A stretch of DNA of 37,123 bases. Origin: Lachnospiraceae bacterium UBA7143. GTDB taxonomy: Bacteria; Bacillota; Clostridia; Lachnospirales; Lachnospiraceae. Location of the stretch: NCBI GenBank assembly GCA_002491905.1, contig DKWV01000054.1:1-37123 (forward strand). The letters run 5' to 3'. How positions within the stretch are numbered: position 1 is the stretch's first letter; each line of letters begins with the position of its first letter. The translations under genes and the position numbers were made by a program. This document shows, piece by piece, positions 8,343 to 14,612 of this stretch. The notes beneath the pieces were generated by a model that saw nothing but the letters and a program-made list of their open reading frames with translations, searched no databases and was not told the DNA's origin.

Positions 8343-8366
8343 AATCGAGCGCCCGCGCGCTCGATT
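8343..8366. repeat. GC-rich palindrome, REP-like (copy 1)
   Basis: A perfect 10-bp inverted repeat, AATCGAGCGC/GCGCTCGATT, surrounds a 4-nt centre in the gap between the histidine kinase and VTC genes. It is not followed by a T tract on either strand, so it is not a good terminator. A similar imperfect palindrome with the same flank (ACAAATCG) lies at 25368-25392. Confidence 0.65.
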
Positions 8367-8403
8367 CAAAGAATACCGACATTCCCTTTCTATTTCTCAT
8401 TAT

Positions 8404-9627
8404 TTACAACACCACCTTAAAGCATATCTCCTTCCCGTCAGCGCTCTGCACCGACGCTTTCCCTCCATGCGTCTCCGCAATCGCCTGCACCATAGACAAT
8501 CCGATTCCCGTGCCGCCCGTCATAGCGGAGCGGGATTCATCCAATCGGTAAAACCGGTCAAACAGTCTGTCCAGATCGGAAACGTCCGGCAGGTCGCAGG
8601 TATTGGACACTTCAATACAGACCTTGCCCCGCCTGCGGTAAATCCGCATCTGAATTTCACCGCCGTCGTCGGAATACCTGACCGCATTGTCCAACAGAAT
8701 GGATATCATCCTCTGGATGGAGCCTCTGTCCCCGTATAACGTCAGATTTTCCTCAATGTGCTGGCTGTAGCGTTTCCCCTTTGCCTTTGCAAGAACCGCA
8801 AAGGCCTCCGCCGTCTCCCACGCTGCCTCACTCACAGAAAATCTGCTCTTCTCCGGGAAGGGCGTCTCCTCGTCCAGTCTGGACAGTGCAACCATATCCC
8901 CTACCAGTTTCGTGAGCCGGGCGGCCTGCCTGCGGATATTGTCGATCCACTCATCCCCCTCGTGCTCCATCGCAGCAATATCCGCGCTGGTCGCAATGGA
9001 TGTGATCGGCGTCTTAAGCTCATGCCCCGCATCCGTGATAAACCGCTTCTGCCGCTCTATATTTTTCATATAAGGTCTGATGGCGCGTCTTGAAAAGAGA
9101 AGAATAAGGAAGAATACCATCAGCAGGCTGCTGGCCCCTATCGTCAAAGACACAAGTAGCAGGGAGCGCATGGACTGTATGTGAACTGCCGCATTCAAAA
9201 ACAGAACCGTGATTTCCTTCTCATCCCTCTTCACCAGATACCGATAATCTTCGTAGTACCCTCTCTCCCTGCCCTTTGAAAGAACGGCCTGCGCGTATGC
9301 CTTTGCCGTCTCCTCATCCACAGAAGAGATATAGTCTCTTGAAACCGCCTTGATTCTGCCGTCCGTATCGCAGTGAACCGTAAAAAACCGGGTCATAAAC
9401 GCCGCCTCCGGGTTCCTTCCCGCCATGCCTCTTTCAGGGGGCGGAGGCGTTTCCGGCTTTGAAAAAGCCCTCGGCCCGTACTCCAAAAGCGCTCCGGCCA
9501 GATGATCCTGCATAGATGTTGTCCTATAATAATTTGCCGCATTAATTCCCACGATAATAAGCAGCATAACCGTCCCAAACGCTGCCATTGCCGCCAGAAT
9601 GAACCGTCCCTGTATCTTTTTCAGCAT
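8404..9627 (-). CDS. Sensor histidine kinase (two-TM, HisKA/HATPase)
   Basis: The 407-residue kinase has TM1 (about 9-31), an extracytoplasmic sensor of about 125 residues with a proline-rich patch PETPPPPERG, TM2 (about 156-178), then HisKA with FITDAGHELKTPITS (H202), the N-box SILLDNAVRYS and the G-box GGTGIGLSMV. No clear HAMP domain is present between TM2 and the H-box. The gene starts 14 nt after its regulator (GTGAGAG SD). The VTC-DUF4956-CotH operon follows on the same strand after 212 nt, so that operon is an obvious candidate target. The signal is unknown. Confidence 0.92.
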   Translation of the reverse strand: MLKKIQGRFILAAMAAFGTVMLLIIVGINAANYYRTTSMQDHLAGALLEYGPRAFSKPETPPPPERGMAGRNPEAAFMTRFFTVHCDTDGRIKAVSRDYISSVDEETAKAYAQAVLSKGRERGYYEDYRYLVKRDEKEITVLFLNAAVHIQSMRSLLLVSLTIGASSLLMVFFLILLFSRRAIRPYMKNIERQKRFITDAGHELKTPITSIATSADIAAMEHEGDEWIDNIRRQAARLTKLVGDMVALSRLDEETPFPEKSRFSVSEAAWETAEAFAVLAKAKGKRYSQHIEENLTLYGDRGSIQRMISILLDNAVRYSDDGGEIQMRIYRRRGKVCIEVSNTCDLPDVSDLDRLFDRFYRLDESRSAMTGGTGIGLSMVQAIAETHGGKASVQSADGKEICFKVVL

Positions 9628-9641
9628 CTGCTCTCACCCTT

Positions 9642-10310
9642 TTATAAATCAAGATAATAGCCTGCGCCGCGGGCTGTCCTGATCTCAATATCCGCGTTAA
9701 GCTCCTTTAATTTCTTCCGAAGAAATCCCACATAAGTCCAGACCACACTGATATCCGCCTCCGAATCCTGTCCCCATATCCTGTCCATCAGATGCGCCGT
9801 GGAAAACACGAACCGGGGATTGCGCATAAAAAGCTCCATCAACTGAAACTCCTTATTATTCAGACGTACCGCCCTCCCTTCGCAGGTCATCTCATATCGG
9901 TTACAGTCAAGCTGCACCTTCCCGAATGACAGACGCTGCTCCGCATACCCCGCATTTCTCCGTGAAAGAGCCTTCACTCTGGCAATAAACTCCGAACTGG
10001 CAAAGGGCTTCGGAAGATAATCGTCCGCCCCCGCCTCCAGACCGGCCACCCGGTCTTCAATCTCCGCCTTTGCCGTGAGCATCAGAACAGGAACCCCGGA
10101 GCCCGTCTCCCGGATCTGTTTCAAAACCTCCAGCCCGTTTACCTTCGGCATCATAATGTCCAGAACCACAACGTCATATTCCCTGCACCGAAAATATGCC
10201 AGAGCCTCCTCGCCATCGTGAACCACATCCACCGTAAACTTATTCTTCTCCAGCAGGAACTTTAATCCCTTTGCCAGTTCTGCCTCATCCTCGGCAATTA
10301 GAATACGCAT
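9642..10310 (-). CDS. OmpR/PhoB-family response regulator
   Basis: The 222-residue protein has a receiver domain with acidic pocket E7-D8, phosphoacceptor D51 in VVLDIMMP, K in YLPKPF, and a C-terminal winged helix (about 130-220) ending in RTARGAGYYLDL. It regulates transcription after phosphorylation by the kinase encoded 14 nt downstream. The SD GAGGA is 8 nt before the ATG. The MATE gene ends 31 nt upstream on the same strand, so all three may share the strong promoter at 11728-11756. Confidence 0.94.
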   Translation of the reverse strand: MRILIAEDEAELAKGLKFLLEKNKFTVDVVHDGEEALAYFRCREYDVVVLDIMMPKVNGLEVLKQIRETGSGVPVLMLTAKAEIEDRVAGLEAGADDYLPKPFASSEFIARVKALSRRNAGYAEQRLSFGKVQLDCNRYEMTCEGRAVRLNNKEFQLMELFMRNPRFVFSTAHLMDRIWGQDSEADISVVWTYVGFLRKKLKELNADIEIRTARGAGYYLDL

Positions 10311-10341
10311 GTTAATATCCTCTATCTATGCAATCTTTTCC

Positions 10342-11682
10342 CTAAATTTTGATCTGCGTCCACTTCCCCTTTTTAAACCGCGTCGAGGCAAAAATAAACC
10401 GCGAAATCTGATCCGCCAGCACGCCAAACCAGATACCGATAATGCCAAACCCAAACACATAGCCGCCCAGATAGGAACCAACCGTGCGGATGAAGGTAAC
10501 GCTGACGGTGGAGGCAGCCGCCGTGTAAAACGTATCGCCTGCGCCGCGCAGGCAGCCCATATAAACCACCTGGCTGATCTGGAAAACCACAACAAAAATA
10601 ATAATCCGCATAATGCTCACACCGATCGCCACAATGTGCTCCTCCTCAAAGAACAGCCGCATAAGCGGTCCCGCCCCGAAAAAGTAGATGACCGCAAGGC
10701 AGGCGGATATGATGCCGCCGAACATTCTGCAGATACCGCCATACTCCTTGGCGAGTTCCTCGTCGCCTGCGCCCAGACTCCGTCCGATCAGCGCAACCGC
10801 AGCGGCCTGCAGACCGTCCCCGAAGGAAAAGGAGAGTCCCATAATATTCATGCCGACCTGATGGGCCGCCATCGCGTCGGTTCCCTGCTTTGCCGCCATG
10901 ATCGCCGTCAGCATAAACCCAATTCTCATGAGGACCTGCTCAAAGAATACGCTGTAACCAACATGGATGATGTTGGCAAGCGTTTTTACCGCAGGCCGGA
11001 TTTTATTCTCCATGATATAGGGCAGACTGATAAAACCGTCAGATTTCAGTATTGAGATCACACTCATGACCGATGCCACTACCGTCCCCAGCACAGTAGC
11101 CAGCGCCGCGCCGCGGATGCCAAGCGCGGGAAATCCGAAATGGCCGTTAATAAGCAGATAATTAAAAATAATATTAACCGTATTGGAAGTCACGTTCGTG
11201 CGCATGGTTATTTTCGTATTGCCGACGCCGCGCTGGGCGGAGTTAATTCCCATCTGAAGGCAGTTAAAAAGCATACCTCCCATCACGATCTGAAAATAAA
11301 TCACTGCGCTGTCATGGGTCTCGGGAGTAGAACCGCAGAAACGGATAATGGGACTCGCAAAAACCACAAACAGGGTGCTCATAATAATCGCCGCAGCAAA
11401 AATAAAGGCAACCGCCGTACATAAAATCCGGTTTGCCTCCTCCGGTCTCTCCTCTCCCCGCCGCCTTGCAACCAGCGCGGAAATCGCCACATTGGCGGCA
11501 AAAAACAGAGACAGTCCCATAAACTTCGGCTGTGTCGTAAGGCCCACGGCCGCAACCGCATAGGAGCCGAGAGAACTGACCATCAGCGAGTCCACCAGCC
11601 CGGCAAATGCCACAAAGAAGGACTCCACGATAGAAGGCCATGCCATATCAAAGGTAATGCGGATATTTTCTTTACTGTGCAT
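10342..11682 (-). CDS. MATE family efflux transporter
   Basis: The 446-residue polytopic membrane protein has about 12 hydrophobic segments and MATE features: the N-terminal MAWPSIVESFF followed by GLVDSLMVSSLG, the duplicated second half starting near GYSVFFEQVLMRIGF, and the cytoplasmic loop after TM6. MATE proteins export cationic drugs or metabolites using a Na+ or H+ gradient. AAGGAGG lies 6 nt before the ATG. The gene is transcribed from a consensus promoter that overlaps the divergent promoter of the second OmpR regulator, and a two-component pair follows it. The substrate cannot be told. Confidence 0.95.
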   Translation of the reverse strand: MHSKENIRITFDMAWPSIVESFFVAFAGLVDSLMVSSLGSYAVAAVGLTTQPKFMGLSLFFAANVAISALVARRRGEERPEEANRILCTAVAFIFAAAIIMSTLFVVFASPIIRFCGSTPETHDSAVIYFQIVMGGMLFNCLQMGINSAQRGVGNTKITMRTNVTSNTVNIIFNYLLINGHFGFPALGIRGAALATVLGTVVASVMSVISILKSDGFISLPYIMENKIRPAVKTLANIIHVGYSVFFEQVLMRIGFMLTAIMAAKQGTDAMAAHQVGMNIMGLSFSFGDGLQAAAVALIGRSLGAGDEELAKEYGGICRMFGGIISACLAVIYFFGAGPLMRLFFEEEHIVAIGVSIMRIIIFVVVFQISQVVYMGCLRGAGDTFYTAAASTVSVTFIRTVGSYLGGYVFGFGIIGIWFGVLADQISRFIFASTRFKKGKWTQIKI

Positions 11683-11692
11683 GTGATACCTC

Positions 11693-11723
11693 CTTCGCGT
11701 CGCTTGTTTTTACTTTGCGGTTA
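11693..11723. repeat. Dispersed repeat shared with the fabG-fabF gap
   Basis: The 19-mer CTTCGCGTCGCTTGTTTTT at 11693-11711 recurs exactly at 22590-22608, and the similarity continues as (A/C)CTTT(G/C)GCGG. Here the copy lies just upstream of the MATE SD and overlaps the divergent promoter region. An exact 19-mer match within 37 kb is unlikely by chance. Confidence 0.6.
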
Positions 11724-11732
11724 TTATATTAT
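11704..11732 (+). promoter_or_regulatory. Promoter candidate for the second OmpR-type regulator operon
   Basis: TTGTTT (11704-11709) and TATTAT (11727-11732) are separated by 17 nt, about 39 nt before the ATG at 11771. It overlaps the oppositely directed MATE promoter, so the two may interfere. Confidence 0.5.
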
Positions 11733-11756
11733 AAAAATAAATATTATTCTTTGCAA
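11728..11756 (-). promoter_or_regulatory. Promoter of the MATE gene
   Basis: On the minus strand TTGCAA (11756-11751) is followed after 17 nt by a perfect TATAAT (11733-11728), about 45 nt before the MATE start codon. It lies back-to-back with the regulator promoter on the plus strand. Confidence 0.65.
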
Positions 11757-11770
11757 TGGAGCTTGTAAAA

Positions 11771-12463
11771 ATGCCACAGGAAATTTTACTCTTAGAGGAT
11801 GACGACAGCCTCAACCACACTGTCAGTTTGAAACTCAAAAGGGAGGGCTACACCGTCCGCAGCGCCTTCACCGTGAAGGAAGCTTTCATTCTTTTCCGGC
11901 AGTTTTCCCCCTCACTGATCATCTGCGATATCACCCTGCCCGATGGAAACGGTCTGGATTTTTGTTCCCGCATACGACAGGAGAGCGATGTGCTTTTCCT
12001 GTTTCTAACCGCCCTTGACAGGGAGGAGGACATGATGGCCGGGTACCGGCAGGGGGCAGACGACTATATCACCAAGCCCTTTTCCCTGTCCGTCCTCGCC
12101 TCCAAGGTGAACGCGCTCCTGAAACGTTTTCCGGCAGAACTTCCGAAAACAATTGTCTCGGGAAACATCACGCTCTATTCGGAAGAAAAACGGGCCGCAA
12201 AAGACGGCGCAAATCTGACTCTGACCGCCAGAGAGTACTCCCTGCTCGCTTTCTTTATGGAAAATCCCATGCGCGTCCTGTCGCGGAGACAGATCTTAGA
12301 ATCCATCTGGGATATCGAGGGCAGTTTTGTGGATGAGAATACCCTCTCCGTCAACATCAGGCGGCTGCGGGAAAAAATCGAGGACGACCCTTCCTCCCCG
12401 ACCCTCCTGAAAAACATCCGGGGACTGGGCTATATCTGGGAAAGGAAATGTGAAAAGCGATGA
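11771..12463 (+). CDS. OmpR/PhoB-family response regulator
   Basis: The protein has about 230 residues: a receiver domain with acidic D11/D12, phosphoacceptor D53 in ICDITLPDG and K in YITKPF, and a C-terminal winged helix ending NIRGLGYIWERK. The ATG at 11771 has GGAG 9 nt upstream; an in-frame ATG at 11756 lacks a clear SD. The kinase gene overlaps its stop by 4 nt (ATGA), showing translational coupling. A tandem direct repeat upstream of the following ABC transporter gene has the spacing expected for a regulator of this class, so that transporter is the likely target. Confidence 0.94.
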   Translation: MPQEILLLEDDDSLNHTVSLKLKREGYTVRSAFTVKEAFILFRQFSPSLIICDITLPDGNGLDFCSRIRQESDVLFLFLTALDREEDMMAGYRQGADDYITKPFSLSVLASKVNALLKRFPAELPKTIVSGNITLYSEEKRAAKDGANLTLTAREYSLLAFFMENPMRVLSRRQILESIWDIEGSFVDENTLSVNIRRLREKIEDDPSSPTLLKNIRGLGYIWERKCEKR

Positions 12464-13734
12464 AAACAACTTTGAAAACATCCGCATTTGCGTGGAAAAG
12501 CTGTGCACTTATTTCAGGTATCTCCGTGCTTTTTATCCTTATCTGCGGTTCCTTAAGCTTTTCCGTGCTGCGCGCACAGTATACGTTGGAACTGAAACAG
12601 TACGGAAATATTGCAGGGGCAGTTCTTTCCGAGTACCCGGATGCGGAACAGACGCTGTTAGACGCCCTTCAGGATTCCCATTACAGCCATCTGGACGAGG
12701 GATTCTCCATCCTTGAAAAATACGGATATCAGGAAAACCTGCTGGTGACTGATGCTCCCTTCTACCATTCCGCTCTCGTTTCGTTTTTTTCTCTTCTGGC
12801 CATATTTCTCGCCGCCTACCTCATTCTCACTGGGCTCGTATTCTTTACTTTTTTTAAAAACCGCCAAAAACAGGAGTCCCGCCTGCATGAAACGCTGGAA
12901 TGTTTCCTCGCGGACAATTACTCCATGCTTGCAAAGGAGGCTGCCTTCAAGCCGGTATTCAGCGAATCCTTCACGGACACCCTCTTTAAACTGGGGCATA
13001 AACTGAAGACAAAGACGCAGACGCTGGCCGAGGAACGTGACCACACCAAAACACTGGTGACGGACATCTCCCATCAGCTAAAAACGCCTGTGAGCGCTCT
13101 GAAAAACTGCCTCACCATGTGTATGGAGGCCGATTCTGAGACGGAGCGCACCGATTTTTTAGAAAGATGCAATGGGCAGATGTCCAGGCTGGAAAATCTG
13201 GTGACTGAGCTAGTTAATGTCTCGCGCCTGGAAACTTCCATGATTACGCTGACACAGGAGAAAGTTCTTTTATCCGACGTACTCACCGACGCCGTTACCG
13301 CTGTATACGAAAAAACTCTGCCCAAAAATATTACCATAGAGCTGCTCGATCCCGACGGGGAAAATGATTCCCACACACTGCTGTTCCTGGATAGACACTG
13401 GACTACAGAAGCCATCGCCAATCTTCTGGATAACGCCGTCAAGTATTCTCCGGCAGACAGCACGGTAACTTTGCGCCTCCATCGGTTTTACAGCCATATC
13501 AGCCTGGAAATCGAGGATGAGGGAATCGGCATCTCCAAGGAAGAAGTCAATCGAATCTTCAAGCGTTTCTATCGCGGAAACCATCCCACCGTAAAGCAGA
13601 CCGAAGGCTCCGGCGTGGGACTTTATCTCGCCAGACGTATTCTGGAGGAGCAGGGCGGCACGATCAGCGTAAAGTCCACAGTCAGCAGAGGGAGTATCTT
13701 TATCATACACCTTCCTTTGCCGGAGTCTGTATGA
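12460..13734 (+). CDS. Sensor histidine kinase (two-TM, HisKA/HATPase)
   Basis: The 424-residue protein has TM1 (about 16-36), an extracytoplasmic sensor of about 65 residues, TM2 (about 105-132), and HisKA with LVTDISHQLKTPVSAL (H205). The ATPase domain has the N-box AIANLLDNAVKYS, then IEDEGIGIS, and ends with GSGVGLYLARRI. It overlaps its regulator by 4 nt. The real extracytoplasmic domain separates it from BceS-type intramembrane kinases, although it also sits next to an ABC exporter. A role in sensing envelope stress or peptides is an inference from this neighbourhood. Confidence 0.93.
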   Translation: MKTTLKTSAFAWKSCALISGISVLFILICGSLSFSVLRAQYTLELKQYGNIAGAVLSEYPDAEQTLLDALQDSHYSHLDEGFSILEKYGYQENLLVTDAPFYHSALVSFFSLLAIFLAAYLILTGLVFFTFFKNRQKQESRLHETLECFLADNYSMLAKEAAFKPVFSESFTDTLFKLGHKLKTKTQTLAEERDHTKTLVTDISHQLKTPVSALKNCLTMCMEADSETERTDFLERCNGQMSRLENLVTELVNVSRLETSMITLTQEKVLLSDVLTDAVTAVYEKTLPKNITIELLDPDGENDSHTLLFLDRHWTTEAIANLLDNAVKYSPADSTVTLRLHRFYSHISLEIEDEGIGISKEEVNRIFKRFYRGNHPTVKQTEGSGVGLYLARRILEEQGGTISVKSTVSRGSIFIIHLPLPESV

Positions 13735-13767
13735 TTACTGTTTAAAAAATTTGTCAGTTACTTATTT

Positions 13768-13797
13768 TGTAAGTCTCCTGTAAGATAGCCGTATTAT
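13768..13797 (+). promoter_or_regulatory. Direct-repeat regulator site overlapping the ABC transporter promoter
   Basis: TGTAAG occurs at 13768-13773 and 13779-13784, an 11-bp period typical of OmpR/PhoB-family dimer sites. The first copy overlaps the -35 position of a promoter whose -10 TATTAT is at 13792-13797. This is the arrangement of a class II activated promoter; the regulator encoded at 11771 is the obvious candidate. Confidence 0.55.
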
Positions 13798-13804
13798 GCT
13801 TATC

Positions 13805-13861
13805 CTAAAGTGAAAAGTACTAAATCTCACTTAAGAGAATGCCTACAAAGCAGCATTCTCC
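13805..13861 (+). repeat. Structured leader element, compact copy (copy A)
   Basis: The leader of the ABC transporter mRNA holds two hairpins: AAGTGA/TCACTT (13808-13813 with 13827-13832), and the perfect 8-bp GAGAATGC/GCATTCTC (13835-13842 with 13853-13860). The core TCTCACTTAAGAGAATGCC is repeated, with a longer version of the same fold, before rsmI (26641-26755). In both places the element ends 25-35 nt before the start codon on the coding strand. Confidence 0.65.
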
Positions 13862-13895
13862 GCATAAACACCAGAAAGGCAGGGATAAGATCAAT

Positions 13896-14612
13896 ATGAA
13901 AAAACTTACGGACATCATTCTAAAAACAGAGGATTTATGCAAATACTACGGCGCAGGCGACAACCAGGTCAAAGCCGTGGATCATGTCAATCTGGAAATC
14001 AGACAGGGCGAGTTTGTCTCCATCGTAGGCAAATCCGGCAGCGGCAAATCCACGCTGCTGCACATGCTGGGCGGACTGGACAACCCCACCTCCGGCAAGG
14101 TCTTTATCGACGGGGAAAATATTGCCTCCTTCAAGGAAGAAAAGCTCTCCAAAATCCGCCGCCGTAAAATTGGTTTTATCTTTCAGGCATACAATCTGAT
14201 CCCTTCATTAAACGTGTGGGAAAATATTGTCCTGCCTCTGGGACTGGACGGCAAGCCGCTGGATGAATCTTATATAAGCGATATCATTCGGACACTCGGC
14301 CTCTCGGATAAAGTCAGGAATCTGCCCAACACCCTCTCCGGTGGCCAGCAGCAGCGGTGCGCCATCGCCAGAGCCATTGCCGCCAAACCTTCCATTATAC
14401 TGGCCGACGAGCCCACAGGCAATCTGGACACCCGGACCGGAGACGAAACCATGTCACTCCTAAAAACCTCCGCCGCGAAATATGGGCAGACCCTCGTGGT
14501 CATCACCCACAATGAGGAAATCGCCCAGATGGCGGACCGAACGATCATTCTGGCGGACGGACGCATTCTCTCCTCCGGGGAAAGCGAGGTGGCTATCGAT
14601 GAAGAGAGATAA
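13896..14612 (+). CDS. ABC transporter ATP-binding protein (MacB/LolD type)
   Basis: The protein has about 238 residues. It shows Walker A GKSGSGKS (45-52), Q-loop in GFIFQAYNLIPSLNVWENI, signature LSGGQQQR, Walker B IILADEPTGNLDT and the switch His in VVITHNEE. These sequences place it with FtsE/LolD/MacB ATPases that drive mechanotransmission permeases rather than substrate channels. A longer frame opens at 13839, but the ATG at 13896 fits the family start and lies beyond the structured leader. The permease gene overlaps by 14 nt. It is probably controlled by the regulator-kinase pair just upstream. Confidence 0.94.
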   Translation: MKKLTDIILKTEDLCKYYGAGDNQVKAVDHVNLEIRQGEFVSIVGKSGSGKSTLLHMLGGLDNPTSGKVFIDGENIASFKEEKLSKIRRRKIGFIFQAYNLIPSLNVWENIVLPLGLDGKPLDESYISDIIRTLGLSDKVRNLPNTLSGGQQQRCAIARAIAAKPSIILADEPTGNLDTRTGDETMSLLKTSAAKYGQTLVVITHNEEIAQMADRTIILADGRILSSGESEVAIDEER

